From: Verrucomicrobiota bacterium
GTDB taxonomy: Bacteria > Verrucomicrobiota > Verrucomicrobiia > Opitutales > Opitutaceae
Direction: 5' to 3'
NCBI GenBank assembly: GCA_023416735.1
Contig: JAEZGX010000011.1
Span: 1-64,000, forward strand
DNA length: 64,000 nucleotides
Below, one piece after another: positions 10,542 to 19,221 of the stretch. The position numbers and the translations under genes are program-made. Positions within the stretch are counted from its first letter, which is position 1; every line of letters starts with the position of its first letter. Below the pieces are notes generated by a model, which was given only the letters and a program-made list of their open reading frames with translations, ran no database searches and had not been told where the DNA came from.

Positions 10542-10772
10542 ATCCTTCTGCTTAGCAATGCATGTGCTCGAACTCTGGATACGCGCCCAAGTTACGAATT
10601 ATCAACATCTAGAAATCTTCAACCCTCCCAATAACGAAGCACTAAGTTCGTTCAATCGCGCCACCATGTCCCAGTTTGTCTCAGCTGCCGCCAACGCGTT
10701 GAGTCACATGTGACACGGCGCACGACTCACTCCGGTTGAATTTCAAACCAGCCCACCGTAATCTCTCACGCC

Positions 10773-11456
10773 ATGGAATTGGAGATCCTGCTTCCGGAAG
10801 AATTGCCCGTGATGACGCTCCCGAACGTCACCTTCTTCCCCCAAGCGCTGATGCCGCTGCACATCTTTGAACCGCGTTACCGGCAAATGCTAAAGGATGT
10901 CCTCGCGACCAATCGCCTCTTCGCCGTCGCCGGGCTCAACGAAAAACTCCTCGGCCAATCTGATCAGTTCGAGCCGCCTCACCGCATTGCGAGCGTCGGC
11001 ATCGTGCGCGCCTGCCAAAAGAACCCTGACGATACCTCCAACCTCCTCCTGCAAGGCCTCTGCCGCATCGAACTCCTCGAGATCCTCTCCAACGATCCCT
11101 ATCGCCGCGTGCGCGCCCGCGCCCTGCTCAGCCAGGAAGGCGGCGCGCCCGACGATAACCTCCGCCTTCGCTCCGAACTCGCCCGCCTGATCACGCTGAA
11201 GCAAAAACTCGGCGGCACCCTTCAGCCCGAAATCACCAACTTCCTGCGGTCCGTCGAAGACCCGGAAACCTTCGTGGACCTCGCCGCCTTCAGCCTCTGC
11301 GACGATCAGCCACTCAAACAGAAGCTGCTGGAAACGCTGGATATCCACGCCCGCCTCGCCCTTTTCAGCACGCAGCTGCGCACCGAGATCGAAGCGCTCA
11401 AACTGCAAAGAAAACTCCAAGGTCGCCTTTCCGACGAACGCATCGCGGAAAACTAA
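10773..11456 (+). CDS. LON peptidase substrate-binding domain protein
   Basis: A 227-residue protein made only of the N-terminal domain of Lon protease. The start LPVMTLPNVTFFPQALMPLHIFEPRYRQML is the family hallmark. There is no AAA+ or Ser-Lys protease domain, so it is not a protease itself. Stand-alone LON-N proteins are widespread and of unclear role, perhaps substrate recruitment. It is divergent from dnaK with a 231-bp gap containing the 12-bp palindrome GTCACATGTGAC at 10703-10714, and is closed by a terminator. Confidence 0.88.
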   Translation: MELEILLPEELPVMTLPNVTFFPQALMPLHIFEPRYRQMLKDVLATNRLFAVAGLNEKLLGQSDQFEPPHRIASVGIVRACQKNPDDTSNLLLQGLCRIELLEILSNDPYRRVRARALLSQEGGAPDDNLRLRSELARLITLKQKLGGTLQPEITNFLRSVEDPETFVDLAAFSLCDDQPLKQKLLETLDIHARLALFSTQLRTEIEALKLQRKLQGRLSDERIAEN

Positions 11457-11460
11457 ACAA

Positions 11461-11492
11461 AAACCCCGGTTTCAGCGAAGAAACCGGGGTTT
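11461..11492. terminator. bidirectional hairpin terminator between LON-domain gene and tRNA-Thr
   Basis: AAACCCCGGTTTC and GAAACCGGGGTTT form a perfect 13-bp stem around a 6-nt loop, with A/T ends on both sides. It lies between the plus-strand LON-domain gene and the minus-strand tRNA-Thr and can serve both. Confidence 0.88.
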
Positions 11493-11496
11493 GAAA

Positions 11497-11572
11497 TGGA
11501 GCCGAGCATCGGACTCGAACCGACGACCCATGCTTTACGAAAGCATTGCTCTACCAACTGAGCTAGCTCGGC
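11497..11572 (-). tRNA. tRNA-Thr (anticodon CGT)
   Basis: A standard cloverleaf with acceptor stem GCCGAGC/GCTCGGC, D-loop AGTTGGTA, anticodon loop TTCGTAA (anticodon CGT, reading ACG), T-loop TTCGAGT and encoded CCA. It is the standard form to compare with the unusual tRNA-Ala at 37553. Confidence 0.96.
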
Positions 11573-11778
11573 AAATTTCTCATTCAAAGGGAGCTGCAAC
11601 CTTTCAGTCGCTCTCGCTCTTCGAAATTATCGCCCGAAACTTCACCGCGCGCTCGAGACGGAAACCGAGGCGAGCAAGCAGCATCACGGGCAGGCAAAGA
11701 ACCATCTCGTCCAAAGACGAGTGGCGGGTATTACGCCCCGGTCAAACAACCTGACAAGCAATTTCGCCGGCCGACGAA

Positions 11779-12684
11779 TCATTCCCTTCCCGCTTCCTCC
11801 ACCAGCCCGAAGTCCTCTCCACTCTCGTTCAAAAACGAAACCGGCGACCTTCCATGCACGCGCTTGAACACGCGCGAAAAGTGAAACGGATCCATCCCCA
11901 GCGCATCCGCCGTCTCGCTCACATTCAATGCCCGGCGGCGTAGGATCGCCGCGGCCTCGTTCATTTTCATCCGAATCAAGAATTGGTAGGCAGGTTGCCG
12001 CGCGAAACGCCGGAATAACCGGCTCAAATATGCCGGCGCCACCCCACACGCCGCCGCCACTTCCTCCGCCGTCCGCAGCATGGCGAATCGCTCTTCGATC
12101 AACGTCCGGCAGCGCAGAAATGTTTGCCGCGCCTGCGTCGATCGCGTCCCTCGCGTCAATCGCACGTCCTTGATCACACACAGCAGGATCTCGCATTGCA
12201 GGGAAGCGATGCGCACCGCCGTCGACGTTCCCCTCCGCCCCGCCGCGATCAGATGCTCGAAAGCCGTTTCAACGTCATCGGCGCTCGCCACCGTCACGCA
12301 ATGCCCCGGCTCGATCCCCGCTGCCTTCATCGCTCCGGCCGCCTCCACCCCGGCAAAATCCACGAAATACTTGGACAGCCGATCGTTCGCATCGGTCGTA
12401 ATTTCATGCTGCACCCCCGGACCGTAGGCGAAAACCACGCCCCGGCTCAGCGGAAACTCACGGCCGCTTATCTTCAATGTCCCCCGCCCGCCTGCCACGA
12501 ATTCAATCCCGAAATAACGAAACCCCGGCCGCGCGATCGCGTAGTCGCGATCCGACCGTTCCCATCCGCCGCAAACAACCGCCAATCGATCCGACCGCTT
12601 CGCCGGCAACTCGAAATAGAAACGACGGGCCGCCGCCACCTGCTTCGAAATGAACGACGGCAGCGCAGGATTGGAACGAGGCAT
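11779..12684 (-). CDS. AraC-family transcriptional regulator
   Basis: A 301-residue regulator. The N-terminal half is a cupin-like sugar-binding domain (FGIEFVAGGRGTLKISGREFPLSRG). The C-terminal ~100 residues hold two helix-turn-helix motifs (TAEEVAAACGVAPAYLSRLFRRF and NVSETADALGMDPFHFSRVFKR). The start at 12684 is preferred over an upstream Met because the extra residues are Gly/Arg low complexity. It is divergent, with a 110-bp gap, from the lactonase-reductase-dehydrogenase operon, which it probably activates in response to the sugar. Confidence 0.88.
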   Translation of the reverse strand: MPRSNPALPSFISKQVAAARRFYFELPAKRSDRLAVVCGGWERSDRDYAIARPGFRYFGIEFVAGGRGTLKISGREFPLSRGVVFAYGPGVQHEITTDANDRLSKYFVDFAGVEAAGAMKAAGIEPGHCVTVASADDVETAFEHLIAAGRRGTSTAVRIASLQCEILLCVIKDVRLTRGTRSTQARQTFLRCRTLIEERFAMLRTAEEVAAACGVAPAYLSRLFRRFARQPAYQFLIRMKMNEAAAILRRRALNVSETADALGMDPFHFSRVFKRVHGRSPVSFLNESGEDFGLVEEAGRE

Positions 12685-12794
12685 CCGTCCACCCCACCCT
12701 ACGCCGCTGCCGAACACAATCGGTCAATTATCGTCATGCCCCAGGCAAGAACGTGCATTCACTTCCCTCGCTTCATCCGCTACCTTGAACACCC

Positions 12795-13631
12795 ATGCGC
12801 ATCGATGCCCATCAGCACTTCTGGCGCTACTCGTCCGAAGAATACGCGTGGATCGACGAATCCATGCGCGCCATCCGCCGCGATTTTCTTCCCGCCGATC
12901 TCGCCCCCGCCTTGGCCGCCGCCCAGCTCGACGGCTCCGTCGCCGTTCAAGCCCGCCAATCGCTCGCCGAAACCGACTGGCTGCTGGCTATCGCGAATTC
13001 CTCGCCTCTCATCAAAGGCGTCGTGGGCTGGATTCCGCTCGCCGCCAAGGGCGAAAACATCGGACGCCTGCTCGATCGCTACCACGATCAAACGCTTCTC
13101 AAAGGCGTGCGCCACGTTCTCCAAGCCGAACCCGACACCTATTTCTCCGACCCCGGTTTCAACGCCGCTCTGGACGAAATCGCGCGACGAAACCTCTCCT
13201 ACGATCTGCTCGTTTTCGCCCGACAACTTCCCGCTGCTCTCGCGTGGACCGATCGCCATCCCAATCTCCGCATTGTGGTGGACCACATTGCGAAACCCGT
13301 CGTCGATGGAACTCCCACTCCGGAATGGCGCGCGCACATGCGCGAGCTGGCGCGTCGTCCGAATCTCTTCTGCAAATTCTCGGGCGTGGTCACCGAAGCC
13401 CCGGGCTGGCGATGGAGCATGGATCAAATTCGCCCCTATTTCGAAACCGCGCTCGAAGCCTTCGGCCCTCATCGGCTGATGTTCGGCTCTGACTGGCCCG
13501 TGTGCCTCGTCGCCGTCGACTACGCCCGTTGGCATTCGACCGTCGAGGGTCTCGTGCAACCGCTCTCCCCCGCCGAACGCAGCGCGATCATGGGCGGCAC
13601 CGCCACCGCCTTCTACCAACTCGCCTCCTAA
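12795..13631 (+). CDS. amidohydrolase-2 family sugar lactonase (L-fucono/L-rhamnono-lactonase type)
   Basis: A 278-residue TIM-barrel hydrolase of the COG3618 group. The metal-site motif is MRIDAHQHFWRYS at the N-terminus; HVLQAEP, LRIVVDHIAKP and the late MFGSDWPV supply the other conserved residues. Members hydrolyse L-fucono-1,5-lactone or L-rhamnono-lactone to the sugar acid. The next gene, starting 5 nt later, is an L-galactose/L-fucose dehydrogenase type reductase that would make such a lactone, so the pair fits oxidation of a 6-deoxy sugar or L-galactose. Which sugar is not decided by sequence. Confidence 0.82.
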   Translation: MRIDAHQHFWRYSSEEYAWIDESMRAIRRDFLPADLAPALAAAQLDGSVAVQARQSLAETDWLLAIANSSPLIKGVVGWIPLAAKGENIGRLLDRYHDQTLLKGVRHVLQAEPDTYFSDPGFNAALDEIARRNLSYDLLVFARQLPAALAWTDRHPNLRIVVDHIAKPVVDGTPTPEWRAHMRELARRPNLFCKFSGVVTEAPGWRWSMDQIRPYFETALEAFGPHRLMFGSDWPVCLVAVDYARWHSTVEGLVQPLSPAERSAIMGGTATAFYQLAS

Positions 13632-13636
13632 ATCGC

Positions 13637-14590
13637 ATGCAACGCCGCCCCCTCGGCCGAACCGGCCTCGATGTTTCGATCCTCAGTTTCGGCGCCTCGT
13701 CGCTCGGCGGTGTTTTCCGCCCGACCGACGACGCCGCCAGTATCCGAACCGTGCATACGGCGCTGGATCTCGGCATCAATTTCATCGACGTCTCCCCCTA
13801 TTATGGCGCCACGCGCGCCGAGACCGTCCTGGGCCGCGCGCTTCGCGAGATCTCCCGCGATCGTTACTACCTCGCCACCAAGGTCGGCCAATACGGCGAG
13901 GGCGATTTCGATTTTTCGGCGGCACGCGTGACCCGCAGTCTCGACGAAAGTTGTGCGCGGCTCGGCGTCGATTACATCGACCTGCTTCAATGTCACGACA
14001 TCGAGTTCGCCTCGATCGACCAGATCGTGAACGAAACGATCCCCGCGCTCCTCGCGCTTAAGCAAGCCGGCCGCATTGGCCACATCGGCATCACCGGTCT
14101 GCCGCTCAAAGTCTTCCCCGCCGTGCTCGATCGCGTCCCAGACGGCCAGGTCGAGACCGTTCTTTCGTTCTGCCACTACGCATTGAACGACACCTCGCTT
14201 GAAACCTTGCTGCCTTACTTCGCCCGCAAAGATGTCGGCGTCATCAACGCTTCCCCCACCGGCATGGGCTTGCTCACGCCGCGCGGCGTGCCCGATTGGC
14301 ATCCGGCCCCGCCCGCCTTGGTCACGGGCGCGCGTCGCGCCGTGGAACATTGCCAGCAACTCGGGGGCGACATCGTAAAGCTCGCGATCCAGTTCGCTGT
14401 CTCGCATCCAGGAATCGCCACCACCCTCGTCAGCAGCGCCAACCCCGAAAACATCCGCCGCAACATCACCTACGTCAACGAGCCCGTCGATCACGAGCTC
14501 ATGGCCGCCGTGCTCGAGCGTTTGCGCCCGGTTCACAATCACAACTTCACTCGCGGCCGTCCGGAAAACCGCGACCCCATCCTCCCGTAA
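13637..14590 (+). CDS. aldo/keto reductase, L-galactose/L-fucose dehydrogenase type
   Basis: A 317-residue NAD(P)-dependent aldose 1-dehydrogenase. The start MQRRPLGRTGLDVSILSFGASSLGG, the catalytic aspartate/tyrosine in INFIDVSPYYGATRAE, LLQCHDIEF and the end of the barrel VSHPGIATTLVSSANPENI follow the pattern of plant L-galactose dehydrogenase closely. It would oxidise C1 of L-galactose or L-fucose to the 1,4/1,5-lactone. It lies between the lactonase and the alcohol dehydrogenase with gaps of 5 and 11 nt, so all three are one operon under the divergent AraC gene. Confidence 0.85.
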   Translation: MQRRPLGRTGLDVSILSFGASSLGGVFRPTDDAASIRTVHTALDLGINFIDVSPYYGATRAETVLGRALREISRDRYYLATKVGQYGEGDFDFSAARVTRSLDESCARLGVDYIDLLQCHDIEFASIDQIVNETIPALLALKQAGRIGHIGITGLPLKVFPAVLDRVPDGQVETVLSFCHYALNDTSLETLLPYFARKDVGVINASPTGMGLLTPRGVPDWHPAPPALVTGARRAVEHCQQLGGDIVKLAIQFAVSHPGIATTLVSSANPENIRRNITYVNEPVDHELMAAVLERLRPVHNHNFTRGRPENRDPILP

Positions 14591-14601
14591 TCGTCTCCGC
14601 C

Positions 14602-15630
14602 ATGAACAGCGTTCTCCTCGTCGAACCCGGCCGTCTGCAAACCGTCGAGATCCCCGCCACCCCGCAGCCGGGGGCAGGCGAAGCCCTCGTCCGCGTGCAT
14701 CGCGTCGGCGTCTGCGGCACCGATTTGCACGCGTTTGGCGGACGCCAGCCTTTTTTCACCTACCCGCGCATCCTCGGCCACGAACTCGGGGTCGAGGTGC
14801 TCGCCGTCGGCCCCGACGTTTTAAACCTCTCCGTCGGCGATCGCTGCGCCGTCGAACCGTATTTGAACTGCGGCCGCTGCATCGCCTGCGGCCGCGGCAA
14901 ACCCAATTGTTGCCGCGAGCTTAAGGTCCTCGGCGTTCACGTGGACGGCGGTTTGCGCGAAACATTCATCGTCCCCGCCGCCAAGCTCCACGTTTCGCGC
15001 TCCCTTTCTTTCGACCAACTCGCGCTCGTCGAAACCCTCGGCATCGGCGCGCACGCCGTCGAACGCGCCGCGCTTACCGCCGGAGAAACCGTCGCCGTGC
15101 TCGGCACCGGACCGATCGGGCTCGCCGTCATCCAATTCGCCCTCGCCGCCGGCGCCCGCGTGCTCGCCGTCGATCTCAACGCCCAACGGCTCGCCTTCTG
15201 CCGCGAACGTCTCGGTTTCGCCCCCGACGCCACCATTGACACCAACATTTTCCCGGACGTCGCCGCGCGTCTTACCGAACTCACCGACGGCGATCTGCCC
15301 ACCGCCGTTTTCGACGCCACCGGCAACGCCGCCTCGATGGCCGCGTCGTTCAACTACCCCGCGCACGGGGGTCGCCTCGTTTTCGTCGGCCTGTTCACCG
15401 GTGACGTCACGTTCAACGATCCCAATTTCCACCGCCGCGAACTCACGCTGCTCGCCAGTCGCAACGCCCGCCCCGAGGACTTTCGCCGCATCATCTCCCT
15501 GGTCGAATCCGGACGCGTCGACACCACTCCGTGGATCACGCACCGCGCGCCGCTTCACGACGTCCCCAAAGAATTCGCCTCGTGGACCAATCCCTCCGCC
15601 GGCGTGCTCAAGGCCATGATTTCCGTCTAA
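14602..15630 (+). CDS. zinc-dependent medium-chain alcohol dehydrogenase
   Basis: A 342-residue MDR dehydrogenase. Catalytic zinc ligands are visible in RVGVCGTDLHAF (Cys) and LGHELGVEV (His-Glu). The structural zinc lobe is CGRCIACGRGKPNCC (four Cys). The Rossmann motif is VAVLGTGPIGLAVIQ. It would oxidise a secondary alcohol with NAD(P)+. As the third gene of the sugar-lactone operon it may act on a later hydroxy-acid intermediate such as 2-keto-3-deoxy-fuconate. No sugar-acid dehydratase is present here, so the pathway is incomplete within the window. Confidence 0.85.
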   Translation: MNSVLLVEPGRLQTVEIPATPQPGAGEALVRVHRVGVCGTDLHAFGGRQPFFTYPRILGHELGVEVLAVGPDVLNLSVGDRCAVEPYLNCGRCIACGRGKPNCCRELKVLGVHVDGGLRETFIVPAAKLHVSRSLSFDQLALVETLGIGAHAVERAALTAGETVAVLGTGPIGLAVIQFALAAGARVLAVDLNAQRLAFCRERLGFAPDATIDTNIFPDVAARLTELTDGDLPTAVFDATGNAASMAASFNYPAHGGRLVFVGLFTGDVTFNDPNFHRRELTLLASRNARPEDFRRIISLVESGRVDTTPWITHRAPLHDVPKEFASWTNPSAGVLKAMISV

Positions 15631-15758
15631 CGCCGGTCGTTCGCACAGTCGTCCAAGTCGGCCACAGCGCGCGGAAGAAACTCGCGGCTCCGCGCGCCCG
15701 CCACTCAAATGCGCGGCTCGCTCAACCGCTCTCTTCGACGTCCGACTTTCTTTCTACC

Positions 15759-16853
15759 GTGCCGCTCGCCACCGCGCTTTTCGATTACTCGCTTCCGCCG
15801 CACCTCGTGGCGCAAACGCCGGCCGCGCGCCGCGACCAATCGCGCCTGCTCGTCGTCGATCGCGCGACGCGATCGTTTTCCCATCACCGTTTCTCCGATC
15901 TTCCTCAGTTCCTCCGCGCCCACGACACGCTTTTCCGCAACAACGCCGCCGTGCTCCCCGCGCGACTCCGCGCCCGTCGCCCAACCGGCGGCCAGGTGGA
16001 ATGCTTCCTCCTTCGTCCGCTCGCCGAGCCGAACACCTGGCGCTGCCTCGTCAAACCCGGCCGGAAACTTCCCGTCGGCGCCACCTTCGCCGATCCCGAC
16101 GGCGCCTTCACCGGCGAGATCGTCGGCCGTGAAGACGACGGCGCCGCTCACGTGCGATTCCTCACGCCCCACGACGAACCGATCTCCTCCATCGCCCAAC
16201 GTCTCGGCGAAGTGCCGCTTCCGCCTTATATCGAACGAAAATCGTCCGCTCTCGACTCGGCCCAGCGCGCCGCCGACCTCGAGCGCTACCAAACCGTTTA
16301 CGCCGACAATAACCGTCGCGTCGCCGTCGCCGCGCCCACCGCGGGTCTCCATTTCACACCCGAACTGCTCTCCGCCCTCGAGCACCAAGGCATCCGCACC
16401 GCCGAAATCACCCTGCATGTGGGGCTCGGCACGTTTCAACCGATCGCGACCGACACCGTCGAGGATCACCCCATCCATCGCGAGCGCTACGAAATGCCCA
16501 CCGCCACCCAACACGCGCTCTTCGCCGCCGACCGCGGACGGCGCATCGCCGTCGGCACCACGAGCGTGCGCACCATCGAGGATTTCCTCTCGCGCCACTC
16601 CGCTCCGCTTCCGAATCACCAAACCTGCGAAGCCGAAGCCGCTTTGTTCATTTACCCGCCGCGCGCGTTTCGCGGGGTGGACGCGCTCATCACCAATTTC
16701 CATCAACCGCGCTCCACCTTGCTCTGCCTTGTATCCGCTTTTCTCACACCGGGCAGCACGGACGGCATCGCCTGGCTGCACGAGCTCTACGCCGAAGCCA
16801 TCGCGCAGGAGTATCGATTTTTCAGTTACGGCGACGCGATGTTGATCCTGTAG
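15759..16853 (+). CDS. queA: S-adenosylmethionine:tRNA ribosyltransferase-isomerase
   Basis: QueA transfers and isomerises the ribosyl moiety of SAM onto 7-aminomethyl-7-deazaguanine in tRNA, making epoxyqueuosine. The 364-residue frame starts at the GTG at 15759 (LATALFDYSLPPHLVAQTPA); there is no Met nearby and upstream residues lack homology. Conserved blocks are FRNNAAVLPARL, VAVAAPTAGLHFTPELL, EITLHVGLGTFQPI and LITNFHQPRSTLLCLVSAF. No other queuosine genes are nearby. Confidence 0.94.
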   Translation: MPLATALFDYSLPPHLVAQTPAARRDQSRLLVVDRATRSFSHHRFSDLPQFLRAHDTLFRNNAAVLPARLRARRPTGGQVECFLLRPLAEPNTWRCLVKPGRKLPVGATFADPDGAFTGEIVGREDDGAAHVRFLTPHDEPISSIAQRLGEVPLPPYIERKSSALDSAQRAADLERYQTVYADNNRRVAVAAPTAGLHFTPELLSALEHQGIRTAEITLHVGLGTFQPIATDTVEDHPIHRERYEMPTATQHALFAADRGRRIAVGTTSVRTIEDFLSRHSAPLPNHQTCEAEAALFIYPPRAFRGVDALITNFHQPRSTLLCLVSAFLTPGSTDGIAWLHELYAEAIAQEYRFFSYGDAMLIL

Positions 16854-16944
16854 AGCAGCCCGAAACAACCGCGCCCCCTCCACCATTTTAGGAGAACCCG
16901 CGGCGCACGAACGACAAGGAGTGAGTTGCGCCACGTCCGCAGGC

Positions 16945-16960
16945 GGAGCAATCATGCTCC
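16945..16960 (+). promoter_or_regulatory. hairpin covering the ribosome-binding site of the M49-like gene
   Basis: GGAGCA-ATCA-TGCTCC is a perfect 6-bp inverted repeat that abuts the ATG at 16961. Its left arm contains the only GGAG Shine-Dalgarno candidate near the start, so the folded form would hide the ribosome-binding site. A stronger AAGGAG lies at 16915-16920, too far from this start. Confidence 0.35.
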
Positions 16961-18628
16961 ATGCGTTTTCTGTCTCGATCCGTGTTCATCCTCGCCGCCT
17001 TGGCTCAAGGCGCCGCCTTCGCCTCCTCCGAATCCCTGCCCGACATCGAACGCCTTCGCCAGCTCCACGCGCGCTTCGTTCCCGTCAAGATATCCGCCGA
17101 TCTTTCCCATTTGCCCGACAACGAGCGCACCGCCCTCGCCCGAATGGTCGAAGCCGCCCGCATCCTCGACGCGATCTTCCTTCGCCAGGTCGCCCCGCTC
17201 AACGAAACCCATCTCGCCGCCCTCGTTCGCGATTCCTCGCCGCTCGGTCGTGCACGCCTCGATTATTTCCGCCTCAACGTCGGCCCGTGGTCCCGCCTCG
17301 ACCACGACGCTCCGTTTCTTCCCCACGTCGGCGCTAAACCCAAAGGCGCCAACTTCTACCCCGCCGACGCCACGCGCGAAGAAATCGACGCCTGGCTGAA
17401 TTCGCTCTCCGGCGACGAACGCACTGCCGCCACCGGCTTCTTCACTGTCATTCGCCGCACGCCCGATCGTCGTCTTACCGCCGTTCCCTATAGTCTCGAA
17501 TACCAGAACGAGCTCGTTCACGCCGCGCGTCTCCTCCGCGAGGCCGCCGACGCCACCTCGCAACCGACGCTCAAATCCTTCCTGGAAAAACGCGCCGCCG
17601 CCTTTCTCAACAACGACTATTACGACAGCGACGTCGCCTGGATGGAGCTCGACGCTTCCATCGAGCCCACCATCGGGCCCTACGAGGTTTACGAGGACGA
17701 ATGGTTCAATTTCAAAGCCGCCTTCGAAGCCTTCATCACGATCACCGACCAAAACGAAACCGCCAAACTCGCTCGCTTCAGCGAGCACCTGCAGGAGCTC
17801 GAGAACAATCTTCCGCTCGATCCGCGTTACCGCCGCTCGCAACTCGGCGGCTACTCGCCGATCCGCGTCGTGAATCTCGTCTTCAGCTCCGGCGACGCCA
17901 ACCGCGGCGTCCAAACCGCCGCCTTCAATCTCCCCAACGACGAACGCGTCGTCGCCGAAAAGGGCTCGAAGCGGGTCATGTTGAAAAACATCCAGGAAGC
18001 GAAGTTCGCGAACGTCCTCGTTCCGATTTCCAAACGCATCCTCGCGCCCGCCGACCAGCCGCACGTCGCCTTCGATCCGTTCTTCACCCACATCCTCATG
18101 CACGAGCTCATGCACGGGCTCGGGCCCCAAACCATCGAAGTCGACGGTCGCTCCACCACCGTCCGCTCCGAGCTCCGCGAGCTCAACGGCCGCCTCGAAG
18201 AAGCGAAAGCTGACGTCTCCGGCCTCTGGGCGCTGCAATTCCTCATGGACGCCGGCGTGATCGATCAAACCCAGGAGCGCGCCATGTATACCACGTTCCT
18301 AGCCTCGACGTTCCGCACGCTCCGCTTCGGCGTCAGCTCGGCGCACGCACAAGGCATGGCGCTTCAGCTCAACTGGCACCTCGATGCCGGCGCGGTGACC
18401 GCGAAACCCGACGGCACGTTCGCCTTCGATCTCGCAAAACTGAAAGCGTCAGTCGTTTCGCTCACGCGCGAAATCCTCACAATCCAGGCCCAGGGCGACT
18501 ACGCTGCCGCCAAATCCCTCTTCGAGCGCATGGCAGTGATTCGCCCGGAAGTGCGACGCGCCCTCGACGGGCTCGCTGACCTTCCAGTCGATATCGAGCC
18601 GAACTTCGTCACCGCCAAATCCCTCTGA
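16961..18628 (+). CDS. secreted M49-like (dipeptidyl-peptidase III family) metallopeptidase
   Basis: A 555-residue protein with a signal peptide (MRFLSRSVFILAALAQGAAFAS). The zinc site is HELMHGLGP (H381-H385), with the third ligand in EEAKAD (E413/E414) about 30 residues on. This order and spacing is that of family M49, which removes dipeptides from the N-terminus of peptides. Classical M49 enzymes have HEXXGH, whereas here the motif reads HEXXH followed by G. A bacterial M49-like subfamily of uncertain activity is the best fit. It would act in the periplasm or at the cell surface. Confidence 0.72.
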   Translation: MRFLSRSVFILAALAQGAAFASSESLPDIERLRQLHARFVPVKISADLSHLPDNERTALARMVEAARILDAIFLRQVAPLNETHLAALVRDSSPLGRARLDYFRLNVGPWSRLDHDAPFLPHVGAKPKGANFYPADATREEIDAWLNSLSGDERTAATGFFTVIRRTPDRRLTAVPYSLEYQNELVHAARLLREAADATSQPTLKSFLEKRAAAFLNNDYYDSDVAWMELDASIEPTIGPYEVYEDEWFNFKAAFEAFITITDQNETAKLARFSEHLQELENNLPLDPRYRRSQLGGYSPIRVVNLVFSSGDANRGVQTAAFNLPNDERVVAEKGSKRVMLKNIQEAKFANVLVPISKRILAPADQPHVAFDPFFTHILMHELMHGLGPQTIEVDGRSTTVRSELRELNGRLEEAKADVSGLWALQFLMDAGVIDQTQERAMYTTFLASTFRTLRFGVSSAHAQGMALQLNWHLDAGAVTAKPDGTFAFDLAKLKASVVSLTREILTIQAQGDYAAAKSLFERMAVIRPEVRRALDGLADLPVDIEPNFVTAKSL

Positions 18629-18640
18629 CTCCCGTGCAGG

Positions 18641-18660
18641 GCGGGGTTTCCCGACCCCGC
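18641..18660. terminator. possible bidirectional hairpin between convergent genes
   Basis: GCGGGGT-TTCCCG-ACCCCGC forms a 7-bp stem in the 44-bp gap between the convergent M49-like gene and the hypothetical gene on the other strand. There is no T tract on either side, so it is only a weak terminator candidate. Confidence 0.35.
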
Positions 18661-18672
18661 AGCGTAGCGCAG

Positions 18673-19221
18673 TCAACCTGACCGCGCCGTGTCGTCTCCC
18701 GATCGCAGCACGCCCTTCCAAATCTCGGCCTCGCCGGCGTGCCCCCATTCTTTCAGGCGAGCATCGATCTCGTCGATCGTCGGCTCGGTGATCGCGTGCT
18801 TCGGATCTCCCGGCAGCTCAGGCCGCACCACCCGCGCAATCGCCCAGCACGCCCACGCCCGCCACCGCCGCTGCTCTCGCCGCGGCTCGTTCATCCGCCC
18901 TGCATAATGCTGAAAATGCACGCGCGGATTCCCCAAAAAAATCTCCGCCGGCGTGTTCGCGATAAACCACTTCATCGCCGCATAGGGCAGCGGCCATTCC
19001 ATCAATTCCTTTTCGTCGCCACGCAAGTCGGCGCCCATCGCCCGGTCCAGACACAGGATCGCCCGCGCCGCGTATCCACGCTGCCACAACGCGTGCCCAT
19101 ATTCCAGACACGCCACATAAAATTCCGCCCCGCGCTCCGAATCGCGAAACCTATGCAGCGCCCGCCAATCGAGGTCCGCCCGCGGCGCAGGCAGATAGGG
19201 ACACGGTGGCAACATCGACAT
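18673..19221 (-). CDS. conserved hypothetical protein
   Basis: A 182-residue protein, rich in Trp, Arg and Ala, with no signal peptide or membrane segment. Helical segments such as AEFYVACLEYGHALWQRGYAARAILCLDRAMGADL suggest an all-helical, TPR-like fold; LPYAAMKWFIANTPAEIFLGNPRVHFQHYAGRMN follows. I do not recognise a family or function. Starts at 19221 or 19215 both overlap the alternative GTG start of the divergent acyltransferase gene by a few bases. Confidence 0.65.
   Translation of the reverse strand: MSMLPPCPYLPAPRADLDWRALHRFRDSERGAEFYVACLEYGHALWQRGYAARAILCLDRAMGADLRGDEKELMEWPLPYAAMKWFIANTPAEIFLGNPRVHFQHYAGRMNEPRREQRRWRAWACWAIARVVRPELPGDPKHAITEPTIDEIDARLKEWGHAGEAEIWKGVLRSGDDTARSG

Noticed and set aside
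16921..17337. Frame starting at GTG directly after AAGGAG, overlapping the M49-like gene
   Set aside because: The product is Arg/Pro/Ser-rich low complexity in the wrong frame of a clear secreted metallopeptidase.
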